Notes under the pieces: model-generated
Databases searched by the model: none
What the model saw: only the letters and a program-made list of their open reading frames with translations
Told to the model about the DNA's origin: nothing
Made by a program: the position numbers and the translations under genes
Shown: one piece after another, positions 1-11,544 of the stretch
How positions within the stretch are numbered: position 1 is the first letter of the stretch
How the letters are laid out: every line of letters begins with the position of its first letter
Source: Absidia repens
Lineage: Eukaryota; Mucoromycota; Mucoromycetes; Mucorales; Cunninghamellaceae
Direction of reading: 5' to 3'
NCBI GenBank assembly: GCA_002105175.1
Contig: MCGE01000036.1
Span: forward strand, 248,001-312,000
Length of the DNA stretch: 64,000 bases

Positions 1-345
1 CCTACATCAAAATGCACTAGTCAAGCAAAACTTTAAAGTTTAAATCTCAGCTGTTTTTACCCCTTTCTTTTTCATAGTGTCACAGTGAACCTGCTATGAC
101 GTAGCTGCCGCACGTTTTCTTTGATCATCTGCATGGTAACACGCAAAATACACAACATCCTTCCACATCTTTTATAACTACTGAGCGCCTTCCTTTCCTG
201 CTATCGAGTCATCATAATATTTATTTCAAGGAGAAATTAATTCTACCGAGGTCTACTACCATAGGCCAATTCATGGGAATGAACCCATTTAATCCAGAAC
301 AAGGCACATGATATTGTACAAATTTATAAAACACACATACTCATG

Positions 346-369
346 TATATATATATATATATATATATA
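346..369. repeat. (AT)n microsatellite
   Basis: About 12 uninterrupted TA/AT dinucleotides in intergenic DNA. Similar tracts occur near 28480-28500, 32885-32919 and 42250-42271. Confidence 0.95.
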
Positions 370-987
370 GACATGTAGTAATAAACGAGTTGACAACAAT
401 AGGAAAAGTAGCTTATTTGCTAATTTTATTACAGGCAAGAAATAATAAGATTATACTGTAGGGAAAGGAAATATTCATATAGTTATTTTAAGTACACTCT
501 AACGAACCATAGATAGTCAAATCATTGTTCAATCCATATATGTATTTATCCATCACTGTGATACTACCGCTGACGTTTCCAATCGTCTATGTCACACCCA
601 TTAAATTAACCATACTACTACTACTACTATGATACCGCTGCATCAGGAAAAAAAAAAAAAAAAAAAAAAAAAGGTATCTATAAATACCCATTCAATCACC
701 ACAAGTAGCTAAAAATATGTACTTTTATACCATCATCGTCATTGTAATTAGTAATCGTTGATTCATAACCATCAAAAAAAAAAAAAAAGCCATCAGGTGA
801 CATCATTCACTTTCCAACAAGCCCATCTTTCTCATTCGCTCATGCGGTCCAAGAGTATGGTGGAAGAGCAGCCGGGAAATGCTGGCTGTACAGTACGTCG
901 ATCCAACATGTCAGATTATGGATTTTTTAAAGGAGCAAATTCGAGTGTCTGGCTGTGTTACGAAATTGTACCGCCGATCATGCACTA

Positions 988-1021
<34 letters not shown>

Positions 1022-1439
1022 CTCTAGCTGCAAATAGCTATTTAGAGTGGAGTGGATGACTCTAGTGTAGTGTTAATTTGGGTAGTTTATAATCTCTAAT
1101 ATGTTCAATAAAAAATCAAAACTATTTGAAAGTGAATATGACTTTTTTTTTTTTCCACAAAGTGAAGGTACAGTATCAAACATGTACAGCGGTAGTGAAG
1201 AAACAAAGAGCTGATTGGCATTCTTTACAGTACATAATCTCAAATGAAAGAGGTTTAATCTAGTGGGGCCAACACGGAGTTAAATCAATGGTTAAAAATA
1301 AATAAAAAAGAAAAAAAAAACAGTTTATTGAAGTACGGTATAAAACAAGTCTAAACTGCAGAGCGAGGGGGAGGGGCGGACCAGCTAATCTAAATGGGGC
1401 AACGAGGCAAATGTATAAAAGAAATCTACTGTCGAAGAC

Positions 1440-1745
1440 AAACTACTGTAACCATATAAGAGAGGTTGATGATAACATGAACTAGACATACATTATTCAA
1501 CTATACAGAGGTAAACTAAGATAAAACTAAGACTAAGCTAAACTAATCATGGTTCCATGGTATTCATCTTTTTTGAGATGTCCAGATCTAATGGCGGTTC
1601 CAAATCCTACATTCAAAATGAAAGAGTTTCCCCATGTCCTTTGTCATGCCCTTTTTCAAAACCCTCTAAATCTAATAAAAATCCCACTCCATGATCATCA
1701 GACCCTCGGAGGACATCCATGTGGAAAAAAGAAGGGAAGAGAAAA
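1440..1745 (+). repeat. Diverged fragment of dispersed repeat R
   Basis: Shares the core of repeat R (AAAATGAAAGAGTTTCCCCAT near 1615-1635, followed by TCTAATAAAAATCCCA) in the same orientation as the copies near 9.4, 15.4 and 18.1 kb, but it is more diverged. Confidence 0.6.
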
Positions 1746-2579
1746 AAATTAGAAAGCAGGACATTTTTTTTTTTTTTAAAAAAAAAAGTGAATTGAAATC
1801 CCGCCTTTTCGGTCAGAGTGAGATAAAAAAAAAAAAAAAAGGCCGGCAGGCCAACATCATCAGCTTTGCAGACTGTAATAAAATGGTTCGAGGATGATTG
1901 TGAGTGTTCTATCACTACAAAATGTACCAGGTCTCTTTTTCTAATAAAATGGTGTGAGTGAACTTTTTAGAAGAACCCGCGTCTCCCCTTTGGGACGACG
2001 ACAACATGCCCAGTCATGTAGGGTAGCGACGCCTCCATCCCTCTTCCGCCCACCGGTGGCAACAGGATATGAAGTAACCCATTGTTTTGAATAAATAAAA
2101 TAAAATAGAAAAGACAAAGAATGGCAATAAAAGTCATTGTCAACCACTCCCCCCATCTTTTTTTGTTTTTTTGTTTTCTTGTATGTCAGAGAGTGGCATG
2201 GTTCATCAGACATCGTTCACATGCACATCCACAACGCCACCAAAAATAAGTAAGGAAAAATCATGTATCACTTTATTTGAATATCAAAGTATAAAAACAA
2301 AGAAGCCTAAAAAATTAAAAGCTATATTATACTAAAAAAAAAAACTATCATTCATCCATCATCCAAAGATACCGTTTTTATTGCCATCAACGCATCAGCA
2401 TTGCTATTGAATAGTTGGTGGTAAATATATATCCTTCGTTTGTTTCTTTTTCCAGATGTGGTGATAATGATGATGCTGTGGGGGAGGGGGGTGATAATCG
2501 TTAGGTTTGGTTCGTTTTGTTGGTAGTGGCATGCCACACCCGTGTTGAAGGAAAAAAAAAAAAAAAAAAAAGATCATCA

Positions 2580-3974
2580 TCACCAGGAAAAGTCACTTTC
2601 ACTGTCATCGTCATAGTACTCGTCAACGTCGTTAGGGTCTTCCAATTCGTCCTCCAGGTCAAAGTCGTCATGTTCACCCCATTCGTCATCGTGGTGATGG
2701 TGCTGGTGCTGGTTGTGGCTACGTCTTCCATTTTCATCCTCATTGTTGACTTGAAGAAGAAGAGGTTGTTCATTGTTCAAAGGAGCAGAGGTTGCCGCTG
2801 CCGAGGCCGCCGAGACCGCTGCTGCTGTCGAGTCATCCAGTTGTCGAATATTATTCAGCACGAGTGGATCCAAGGTATGCAAGTAAGTCAGGAAGCTATA
2901 ATGGGTCGAGTACGTTTTCATGCGATACGAATAATCCTTACCCAGGATGTTGGCGAAGAGGGTGGGTTTGATGCGACATCCCTTGATCCCCACCAACATC
3001 AAAGAAGGAGGGCAGCGTCGCACCAAGCGATGGATGCCATGGTCAGTGAGGTTGCAAGAGTACTTGAATCCCACTTTGGTGATCTCCGGTAAACCCGTGG
3101 CAATGGCATCCAAGGTGGCATCCGTAAGGGTGGTGGCTTGTTTGAGTTCAAGGGTCTTGAGGATGGGATGTGTTTGAATGAATGGAATCACATGGCTATC
3201 GTCGACATCGGCGTGCAATGCAAGGGTGACTAACTGAGGCCAAACGGGACCGGTGGTGGACGCGGGGGCGGGGGCGGCGGCTAGGGTGAGCAGGTGTCGA
3301 GCAAAATAGGTGGGTACTTTGGTCAGGGATAAACGTCTCAATCGATGGCACCGGGTCAAATCCAATGCTGCTGCGTTGGCTGTATCTTCATTGTTGTCGT
3401 CATCGTCGTTAATTCCGTCCATGGCGTCCAATTCCACGTAAATGTCATGTAAAAAGGGGCACGAGGTCCCGAGCATGGCAAATGTGTTGGCGGGTAAAGA
3501 GCACCCCTTGGAAAAGGAGATCAAATTAAGTTGGTGACAATGATGGGCTAATGATGTCAGGGTGCGTTGGCCAATGTCGACTTTGTTGAGAAAAAGCACC
3601 TTCAGTTGTGGGCAGAAACGCGGAATATGTTGCATAACGTCATCTTCAATGTTGCGCCGAGTGAATCCAGGGACATTCAAAATTTCCAGTAACGGTAAGC
3701 ATTCCAAAAGCGAGAGGAATGCCTGACTGTCAAAAGGAACAAAATAAAGAAGACACCGCACATGACGGCCCAGTGCAGGCGATGTGGAATGAAGGATGGT
3801 GGTAGTCACTTTGTCACTGATGGGTGGGTCGAGAATGAGGCATCGCCATATTAAAGGATTCGTCAGTGTATGGAATTGTTTGTTGACGAGGGTGCAATTT
3901 GTTTGGTCTCTAATATCGATATATTGGAGGACCAATGATAGAATTTCAGTAGGAAGGTCATCAAGTTTGTTCAT
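2580..3974 (-). CDS. F-box/LRR protein with long acidic C-terminal tail
   Basis: Predicted SCF ubiquitin-ligase substrate receptor of 464 residues. The start is the ATG at 3974; no in-frame ATG lies upstream, and the LPTEIL F-box opens right after it. The F-box spans about residues 1-48 and ends in a PLIW motif. Degenerate LRRs with CPQL and CHQL repeat starts follow to about residue 350. The family's C-terminal FPE motif is missing; a CRIKPTLF segment replaces it, and LDPLVLNNIR stands in for LDxxAIxxIR, so this is one of the most divergent members. About 90 further residues are low-complexity: an Ala/Ser run, His-rich, then Asp/Glu-rich. The poly(A) signal is at 2272-2277. The F-box and LRR call is firm; the target is unknown. 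Confidence 0.88.
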   Translation of the reverse strand: MNKLDDLPTEILSLVLQYIDIRDQTNCTLVNKQFHTLTNPLIWRCLILDPPISDKVTTTILHSTSPALGRHVRCLLYFVPFDSQAFLSLLECLPLLEILNVPGFTRRNIEDDVMQHIPRFCPQLKVLFLNKVDIGQRTLTSLAHHCHQLNLISFSKGCSLPANTFAMLGTSCPFLHDIYVELDAMDGINDDDDNNEDTANAAALDLTRCHRLRRLSLTKVPTYFARHLLTLAAAPAPASTTGPVWPQLVTLALHADVDDSHVIPFIQTHPILKTLELKQATTLTDATLDAIATGLPEITKVGFKYSCNLTDHGIHRLVRRCPPSLMLVGIKGCRIKPTLFANILGKDYSYRMKTYSTHYSFLTYLHTLDPLVLNNIRQLDDSTAAAVSAASAAATSAPLNNEQPLLLQVNNEDENGRRSHNQHQHHHHDDEWGEHDDFDLEDELEDPNDVDEYYDDDSESDFSW

Positions 3975-4842
3975 CAAGAAAAAAAAAAGGAGTGGGAAAG
4001 ACAAAAATGCGTTTTTCACCAAAAATTGATAAAGAATAAAATATCATGATTGCATCACCGATCAACTGCACACCACACGCCCACCTAAACACACACAGAC
4101 ACACATACACACACACACAAGAAAAAAGGGGACGAATAAATATGCATTTTATTGAAGTGTCAAGACAATATAAACAAAATAAATATTCTGAAATGGTACC
4201 AAATGCAAGGATGACGGAGTTCGCTGGCCAAAATGCGCGTTTCATTTATCATCCAGCCAATTACTATGAATTGATTATACTCCTCATACGTTTTTGTTTG
4301 TTTGTTTGTTTGTTTGTTTCTTGCAAAGAAATGGCGCTTTTTTTTTTTTTTTTGTTCGTGATCGTCGTGGTCGTCTTCCACGATGATAATGGGTTAGTTA
4401 GGAGGGCGGGGAGGGCGGAGGCGACGGAAGTCCGTCCGAAAAAAAAAAAAAAAATCATCATCAGAAAAATTCACTGTCGCTATATCCAATGCCATCATCA
4501 CTACTTTTTTAAAATAAAAGTGCAAACGCCGCCCGACACACCGTCCATCACCCAGACGCATAAAATTTATGTAAAGAATGTAAATTTTTATTGTAATTCA
4601 GGTATAAAATAAAGAGTATCCAAACTAAACTAAACTAAAATGCATTTACTAAACCTACCACCAAAAGCAAAGGAGAGGGAAGGGACACCACTTTGTCAAA
4701 ATCCACGTGCGCCATGAACTACCCCTTTAATTTGCCGTCGTCGTGTATAAATGGATTTGTCGTCGATACTGAATGGGCGGTACTCCCTGCTCCCCACTAC
4801 CTTTTTTTTTTCCTGCTGTTTCGCCGGACATTGGTCTATTGT
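3975..4842. other. Intergenic between two F-box genes
   Basis: Contains a (CA)-rich stretch (about 4083-4122), a (TTTG)n tract (about 4291-4320) and several poly(T)/poly(A) runs. Minus-strand poly(A) signals lie at 4150-4155 and 4587-4592; the second probably serves the gene ending at 4843. No gene is seen. Confidence 0.7.
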
Positions 4843-6123
4843 TCATTCGTCATCGTCATCATCATCAAATTCATCATCATCGTCATAGCCATCGTCGCTA
4901 CCGTAATCATTGTTGTCATCATCGTCGGCGTCGGCGTCGTTGTTGTTGTTACTGTTCACCTCATCCTCCGGTTTATCTTTTCGGATGGTGTCGATCGCGT
5001 CTTCATCTAGCCATTCCAAGTAGATATCTTCATCTTCAGAGACCATCAAATTCAAGCAATGTTCCCCAGCTTCTGGTATTTCCTCGGCGTTTATTTCCGT
5101 ATTGGCACAACTGACAGTGGTGAGGAGGCGACAACGGCGTACCAGTTGGCGTAGACCATGATGGGTGATATTGATGTTGTCATCGATACGAACGTTCCTG
5201 ATGTTGGGGATAAACTCGGCAATCGCCTCCAAGGTGCCATCGCAAAGATCACCACTGCCATACACTTCAAGGCTCTGGAGATCAGGATGGGTTTCCAAAA
5301 ACGGGACAAGCATTTCGTCGACCACATTGGGACAGTCGTAGAGCGTCAGATGCGTCAATGCAGGCAAAGCAAAGCGTGCCACCGCAGGGTCGTCGCCGTC
5401 ATCACCGTCATACGTCGGGAACAGACGTTCCAGCATCCGCATGGGCCCATGGTGGATGGTCAAGTGCGTCAGATGGTGGAATCCAGTCAAACAAAAGGGA
5501 TCCGCTGGATCATCTTCTTCAAAAAATCCACCACCACCATCCTCGTCATCGTCGTCTTCGTAGTGTTCAAGATTCAGGACCAACGCCTTCAGTCGACAAG
5601 GAGAACCCAAGCCCACAAACGCGTCCGCAGCCAAGTCTTTGGTGGTCGTGCCCAGCGTTAATTGCCAAAGATGAGGACAGAACTGACGCAGCGCGTCAAA
5701 GGAGATTGTCGTGATCCGACTGTTGCCCACATCCAGTGAACGAAGCTCCGGACAATGGCGTGGCAGGTGTTCCAAACTGACATCCGTGAGTTGCTCCGCA
5801 TTGCGTAAAATCAGCGTTTCCAAAAGTCGGACATGGGGCATCAGCAATAAAAGCGCATCATCTTTCCATGTGTAAGATGAGCCTAAATCCAAGTGTCGGA
5901 TATGATGGCCCACGGAAGGATGGGCCGTGACTATTTGATTGATCATCTGATAACCCGCCCGCTTGTTCTTTCGTTTGAGATGGATGGTACGCCATAATAT
6001 CAATGGTTGTGCTACTGTACAAAACTGTTTGTTGACGAGCGTACACGCTTTCAGATCTTGGGCATCGGCGTGCTGGATAATAAGTGAGACGATTTCAGTA
6101 GGAAGGAATGAAGGTGCAGTCAT
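4843..6123 (-). CDS. F-box/LRR protein with Asp-rich tail
   Basis: Predicted SCF substrate receptor, 426 residues from the ATG at 6123. The F-box covers residues 1-50 (LPTEIVSLI, then CTLVNKQF and PLILWRT; the doubled LIL before W is an extra residue relative to relatives). Then come the SVGHHIR/TWKDDALLLL segment and LRRs up to about residue 350. An acidic Gly/Asp/Glu loop (about residues 200-222) interrupts the LRRs. The C-terminal cap is weak: IPEAGEHC in place of FPE, then LDEDAIDTIR, then about 50 residues that are almost all Asp, Asn and Glu and are encoded by GAT/GAC repeats. The poly(A) signal is at 4587-4592. Confidence 0.9.
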   Translation of the reverse strand: MTAPSFLPTEIVSLIIQHADAQDLKACTLVNKQFCTVAQPLILWRTIHLKRKNKRAGYQMINQIVTAHPSVGHHIRHLDLGSSYTWKDDALLLLMPHVRLLETLILRNAEQLTDVSLEHLPRHCPELRSLDVGNSRITTISFDALRQFCPHLWQLTLGTTTKDLAADAFVGLGSPCRLKALVLNLEHYEDDDDEDGGGGFFEEDDPADPFCLTGFHHLTHLTIHHGPMRMLERLFPTYDGDDGDDPAVARFALPALTHLTLYDCPNVVDEMLVPFLETHPDLQSLEVYGSGDLCDGTLEAIAEFIPNIRNVRIDDNINITHHGLRQLVRRCRLLTTVSCANTEINAEEIPEAGEHCLNLMVSEDEDIYLEWLDEDAIDTIRKDKPEDEVNSNNNNDADADDDDNNDYGSDDGYDDDDEFDDDDDDE

Positions 6124-6198
6124 ATTAAAAACAAGAAATAAGGAAAATCACAAAAAAAGATGGTGTTTTCGGTACTTTAATTTTAGTTCTGTTTCAAA

Positions 6199-6235
<37 letters not shown>

Positions 6236-6894
6236 CAGGCACAAGTGTAAATATATTTATATATATATTGTGTACGACTCGTTTTTTTGTTTTTTTTTGT
6301 AAATATGACATTTACGCATTTGACTTCTGCATGCTTAGTCCCTTCCTTACATCATACAATACTTGATATACAGTACTTTTTTCTTTGACAAATTTTCAAT
6401 CCTGACGATCCATCGGTCATCCCGTAGGCAAAAATATACAGCGTTTTGTGTCTCAACCATAATCAGACTGGAAACGTAATGCTTGAGAATATCTCTGAAA
6501 AGTTGTTGAATGATAAATGAAGGATTTACATATGATGTTCAAGCTAACGAAGATGGGTAATACAGGGCTGTACAGCTTATGCAATGTAAGTATTATAGTA
6601 TGAGAGTTTAGTATCCCGATATTTAATTCCCCACCATCCACCTCTACTCTTCCTTTTCCAACTGTGCTGATTTATTCTGTCATTTAGAAAAATAAAAATA
6701 AAAAAATTTATTATTAGCCTTGCTCATATTTCCTGTGATTTGATTACTGCTTTTCTGTATAATGGGGTGCGTATCGAACTGCGGCATATTTCTGTAAGAG
6801 TTGAGCAGCTGAGTTTGATTTCAATAGTTAAAGTTGTATGTACTCTAAAAAAAAAAGGGCAGCTAAGCTTCCTCCGTTTACTTTTTCTTTTTAC
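6124..6894. other. Divergent intergenic region
   Basis: Lies between a minus-strand and a plus-strand F-box gene, so it holds both 5' regions. A 35-nt poly(T) (6201-6235) lies about 78 bp upstream of the minus-strand start. No gene or clear TATA box was identified. Confidence 0.6.
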
Positions 6895-8055
6895 ATGAAC
6901 AATCTTCCTACTGAATTATTACCATTAATTCTTCAGCACATCGAACAAAAGCAAGATCTTTTTGCCTGCTCCCTGGTCAACCAATGGTTTTACACTTGCA
7001 CGTTGCCGTTTTTGTGGCATTTCCATGAAGAACATTACCGTGATTCACCCACAGCACTCATCAATTGTTTGGCGGAAGCACGACATCCCATGACAACCTA
7101 CATGCGAAAACTGGTACTTCGCGAGGATTGGACAAAAGACCACATTTTACGTTTGGTGCCGCATCTTCATCGCCTGGAAGACTTGACCTTGTACTGCGAC
7201 GATGTCCTTGGGGATACGATCATCCAACAGCTCCCTCACTACTGTCCGAACCTGAAAGCATTGGTACTCATCGCATCGCCGATCACACTACCTACCATCC
7301 ACATCCTTGCGCAACACTACCATCATCAACTTTACAAACTCCACTTGCACGATTGTGTTCATTTACCTTCGCGCGCATTTACGCCTCTGATCGAACACGG
7401 TGGCGGTGATGTGATCAGGGACATTTTGTTCTCGAACCAAGCCGACGGTCCGTTTTGGACCACCCTCGCTGTGGACGATGTGCTTGCGGGCTTTCCTAAA
7501 GTGACGCATTTTGAATGCAACGATGATACCCCGGAGGTGATTGAACACTTGCTGATGTCGCTGGCCGACTTGAAGGCGTGGCCTGAGTTGACGCATCTTA
7601 CCTTGGATGGTCTTGAACTATGTGATGACATTGACCGTTATTTGATCCCATGCATCCAAACCCATCCGCACCTGACGCATCTGCAGCTACACCGCGCGGA
7701 TTTCACCGACGCCACCTTGGACGCGTTGGCTTGCTTCTTACCGTCTCTCATGTATCTGCGTATGGATTGGAACCACACCGTCACTGTCGATGGCATCCGT
7801 CGCCTCGTGCACCAATGTCGCACGCTCACCCTTGTGGAATTGTATAGTTGCCTATTGCCCGCCATCGCCTTTCCCGAAATCACCACCACCGCCACAAATG
7901 AATGCCTGGAATTCGACACGGATGACAACTATTATTTGGTGAGATATTTAGACCAAAAGACTATCAACGCCATGCGACAAAATCCCTACAAGGAACCTCA
8001 GTCCCGTGGCATCGATAATGACGACTTGGATTGGCTTCTTTCTTGGGAAAGGTAA
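6895..8055 (+). CDS. F-box/LRR protein
   Basis: Predicted SCF substrate receptor, 386 residues from the ATG at 6895. An in-frame ATG at 6838 would add 19 residues, but the F-box (LPTELLPLI, CSLVNQWFYT, PFLWHF) opens directly after 6895, as in all relatives. LRRs with CPNL starts run from about residue 95 to 330. The cap is well conserved: CLLPAIAFPE and LDQKTINAMR. The TAA stop overlaps a good donor (AAAG/GTAAGG at 8052), and an acceptor after a T-run at 8131-8133 would join in frame to give a slightly different C-terminus ending at 8152. Poly(A) signal AATAAA is at 8337-8342. First of three plus-strand members. Confidence 0.9.
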   Translation: MNNLPTELLPLILQHIEQKQDLFACSLVNQWFYTCTLPFLWHFHEEHYRDSPTALINCLAEARHPMTTYMRKLVLREDWTKDHILRLVPHLHRLEDLTLYCDDVLGDTIIQQLPHYCPNLKALVLIASPITLPTIHILAQHYHHQLYKLHLHDCVHLPSRAFTPLIEHGGGDVIRDILFSNQADGPFWTTLAVDDVLAGFPKVTHFECNDDTPEVIEHLLMSLADLKAWPELTHLTLDGLELCDDIDRYLIPCIQTHPHLTHLQLHRADFTDATLDALACFLPSLMYLRMDWNHTVTVDGIRRLVHQCRTLTLVELYSCLLPAIAFPEITTTATNECLEFDTDDNYYLVRYLDQKTINAMRQNPYKEPQSRGIDNDDLDWLLSWER

Positions 8056-9289
8056 GGGAAACAAGAAGAAAAAAAGAAACGTACACAATGAACACTCATG
8101 AACTTTGTTTTTTTTTTTTTTTTTTTTTGTTAGGTCATTCACATTGTGGTAGCCAATGGAAACGCTATTGATCTTGTATTATATAACGAACTGGGACACA
8201 GGATATACGATTGATTTGGAATATCGCAGTGATGGATGATGTTTTGTCTGGGATAAAACTCGGTTTTGGTTTGGCTAGTTTGACTGGATATTTTATTTGT
8301 AATTTAGTTTTTTGTATTTCGATACCCCATTTCTTCAATAAAATACCCCCTTTTTTTATTTATTTGAATACTTCATTACGTTTGAATTATTGATGATGAT
8401 AACTTTATATAACACAGTCATTCTCGACTCATATGTATTACGACAATGGATGGGTGAGTTTTGGATTAGGATGAGGGGGGGTGGGTAGAGAGGTTTAATT
8501 AATCATGGAGCACGTATCATACGAGGGTGTGTATACCGAGGTGCGGTATTACTTTATTTTCGTCTATGTTAGAATATGCTGCATATGAATGTATATGATA
8601 TTGAAGATCCTGTGCAACTTTGCTTGGATTTGAATTTCTTTCAAAATATTGACGTTGTGACATACACATGTGGCGTAATTGTGCTCTTATGATAGGTTAA
8701 AAATCGGCACAGAGCTTTGTGAGCTTTCTAGATCATGGATTTACAATCTTGTATGTAATGGGAAAACCCCTTTCATTTTCGATTCCAGATTTGGCAAACC
8801 ACATTTTATGTAGGTTGTAGGCTACAATTCAACAGTCCAGTCTTGGCTCATCCATCGCATTGATCGAACAGAAACAGACCTTCATTTTAGTATTATTGTG
8901 AGCAAACTCATTTTTTGAAGGCATCGGGGTTGCTGGTTGAGGAGGAGCAGTAATACCCTACTAAGCGAGAAAGTCGGTGCTTAATAGAATACTAAAATAT
9001 TCACTATCCAATGGAGTCAGAGGATGATTAATGAAAATAGCATATTTTATTGAAGTATAGGGGTAAACTATGAAACTTAAGGCCTGGAGTTCATTGTGAC
9101 AAGGGATGTATTGTAGGTAGCAATAAGTGAGAGACGAAGGGGGAGATGTGAGGAAAGGTCAAAACTAATCTAAATGGAATCTAAGATGCTGGAAGACATG
9201 TGAAAGATCAAAACAGATAATTTTTATTGAATCACAACAACACACAATACTGCTGCAATAAGGTAATGGCAGTAGCAAAAAAAGAAGAA
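8056..9289. other. Intergenic, no gene
   Basis: Holds the 3' UTR of the upstream F-box gene (AATAAA at 8337-8342) and a minus-oriented fragment of repeat R (about 8715-8795). A TTTATTGAAG motif near 9039 looks like an orphan minus-strand poly(A) signal. The rest is AT-rich and featureless. Confidence 0.6.
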
Positions 9290-9585
9290 GAATCAGTTGT
9301 ACAAAACATGGGAGGAACAAATGAGACGATTTTTAATTAGCGCATGTAAAGAGACATAATTTATTCAGATGTAGATACAAATTATGGAAAAACTAACACT
9401 AAACGAAGTCAATGAAGGTTTCGAAATGCCAACTAATGGTGCCATCAGAATCTAGATCTAAAATGAAAGAGGTTCCCCATGCATCTTGTTATCCCTGAGC
9501 TGAAAACCCTTCTAAACTAGTCCTAACACTAATCTAAGTCTACCAGAATCCCATAGGAGCCACAAAGACGAAGAAAAAATTGAAG

Positions 9586-9616
<31 letters not shown>

Positions 9617-9690
9617 AAGGAAGAAGAGAAAGAGCGGAAAATGGAAGTGGGAAAAAAAAGGAAGTCGTCATGTGGGCGGCATTTGAAGTC
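9290..9690 (+). repeat. Dispersed repeat R copy
   Basis: About 0.4 kb running from a TTTATTCAGATGTAGATAC element near 9359 through CCCATGCATCTTGTTATCCC to a GTGGGCGGCATTTGAA element near 9671. A 31-nt A-run (about 9584-9614) interrupts it. Homologous copies are listed separately. Confidence 0.7.
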
Positions 9691-10832
9691 CAGTTTTGCA
9701 TTTGGCTTAAAATTCAAAGATATGTGTTATGCTATGATAATTGTCATAGATCACCACGGTGATAGTTTTTAAAATTTATAGCTAAATCTGAATAAATCTG
9801 AGTACTGTAAAATATCCGTTTGGCTGTTTCACTATGATATTAGTACATATCTCTTGCATTCCTATGCTTTGCTTGTCTTATCATATGGCTGCATCTACAC
9901 TATATGCTTTATGTGCATGTATGAAAAATAAAAGCAGTACACTATAATGTATAAACTAAAAGAGAATTGGATAAAAGACGGCGTTTCTCACTTGCTGTGG
10001 TTGTTGCGCCGTCTACATACAGAAAATTGGACCTCAGCCCCAAAAATTAGGGGCTAGCATATTAATAGGAGAATTCAAATTCATCCATGATTTTTTTTTT
10101 TTTTTTTTCGACATACACGCTATAATGATGCCCAAAACAATGTATGTAATAGAGGAACAACTTTTGTGATGCTGGGTCTACTTGTGTTCTAGTTGACGTA
10201 TCATAAGGACAATATTTGCTTTGTTTTGTTTTTTGAAAGTGTATAATAAAAATGTCAAAATGTTGGCTTTTTGAATTTGGATCGTCACATATTTAGACGT
10301 CAATCAAATGGTGATCATAGTTAGAGTTTAACATTACGCCCGCTTGTACATGACATTCGGAAGTCATAGAAAACGAGCATGAAAACTAGAATAAGATAAG
10401 CATTTTCGATAGAAGAAAATCAAGACATAGAGGATGCCCATATCTTGCGTAACATTGGCAAAATTAGCATATTAAGATAATAATATGAAAGAAATAGAAA
10501 CAATACGTATGATATATTGTGAGGTTTTAACTGTAATGAATATACGACGGGTTTGAGGCGTCAGGGGAGAATAAGTATTCACACCGATACAGTGCACCAT
10601 CTTCACAGAATAATTCTCAGGGGGGGGTATAAGATGATACCTATGCTATTATTGTAATTTAAATATGTAGAGGATTATGATAAAAGAACCATGTACGGTC
10701 TCCTATATTTTATTTATTTATACACTTTGAAAAGGAAACTTGCCCGTTCACTGTATGATTGACAAGTTTACCTTTTTTTTTTATGTTTTTATTACATACA
10801 TGAGCCTCCTGTCAGTAATCCATTAAGATGAA

Positions 10833-10840
10833 TATAAAAA
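10833..10840 (+). promoter_or_regulatory. TATA box of secreted gene A1
   Basis: TATAAAAA, 57 bp upstream of the A1 ATG. The same element in the same context (GATGAATATAAAAAGAG) precedes A2 and A3. Confidence 0.65.
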
Positions 10841-10896
10841 GAGCCATATATTGGACAGTAGCGGAAGAAAAGATATTTGAAAAAAAAAGATAAATT

Positions 10897-11544
10897 ATGG
10901 TTCTCAAATCATCTATGTTCGCTTGTGTCCTTGCCGGCGTAGCCATTACCCAAGCGCTGCCTATGAGTAGCAACAAAGTCAACATCGACAAAAGACACAA
11001 GAAACCCCTTCCTACTGCCCTTCCCGCTGCCGCTAGCCTCACTCCTGATCAACAATATGTTGCTTGTCTCATCAACACCTTGTACAATCCTCCCAAGGAC
11101 AAGGATGATCGTTTGGAATACGAAGAATTGATCAATGGTTGCATTGAGGTTGTGTACAAAACCAAGTCTGCTCCTGCGACTGCGACTGCGACTGCTAGTG
11201 ACGCATCAGAACAAGCTGGACCTGATCGACCTCAAGAACCTTTCTCCGAGAGCTATTCACGTGACTATGAAATTAGTGCCACAGACTCAGGTGGCGAAGC
11301 TGGTTTTGACGATCCTCAAGAACCAAGTGATAATTCTGGTTCTTCGTCTCCACTTGATGAAATGGCACCTGGCAATAATAACCCTAATGGTCCTAAGCCT
11401 GATGCTGCTGATCCCATTAATCCTACTGGTCCTACTGGCGATAAGACTAGTCCTGTTTTTGCTGTACCTTCAACTATTCTTAATCCAACACCTGAAGATA
11501 AAAACAAAAAAAAGATTGCTGGCAAACCGGCAGAGAAAGACTAA
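10897..11544 (+). CDS. Small secreted protein, family A copy 1
   Basis: Unrecognised secreted protein of 215 residues. Residues 1-21 form a clear signal peptide (ACVLAGVAITQA) with likely cleavage before LPMSSNK. A Lys-Arg site (IDKR, about residue 33) could be a Kex2-type cleavage site. A conserved core follows (CLINTLYNPPKDKDDR to LINGC) with only two cysteines, then a long Ser/Asp/Pro/Gly-rich, probably disordered tail. The frame stays open beyond the TAA at 11542 for 23 more codons, to a second TAA at 11614-11616. That extension is recognisable in A2 and A3, so this stop may be a derived nonsense change. Paralogue of the genes at 16935 and 25089. Function unknown; effector-like by architecture only. 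Confidence 0.8.
   Translation: MVLKSSMFACVLAGVAITQALPMSSNKVNIDKRHKKPLPTALPAAASLTPDQQYVACLINTLYNPPKDKDDRLEYEELINGCIEVVYKTKSAPATATATASDASEQAGPDRPQEPFSESYSRDYEISATDSGGEAGFDDPQEPSDNSGSSSPLDEMAPGNNNPNGPKPDAADPINPTGPTGDKTSPVFAVPSTILNPTPEDKNKKKIAGKPAEKD

Larger units (their letters stand above)
1..2579. other. Intergenic, no recognised gene
   Basis: No convincing gene was found. The stretch is AT-rich with poly(A) tracts near 648-672, 773-788 and 988-1018, and a diverged fragment of repeat R at about 1440-1745. Open frames here (for example 758-1027, and 1941-2213 on the minus strand) are short, rich in homopolymer-encoded residues, and match nothing I recognise. The TTTATT at 2272-2277 is the minus-strand AATAAA signal for the F-box gene that ends at 2580. 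Confidence 0.6.

Noticed and set aside
758..1027. 89-codon ORF between two poly(A) tracts
   Set aside because: Starts with TTG and both ends are homopolymer lysines; the middle matches nothing recognised.
4046..4612. 188-codon plus-strand ORF with an ATG
   Set aside because: Built from CA, TTTG, poly(T) and poly(A) simple repeats; no domain and no relative in the window.
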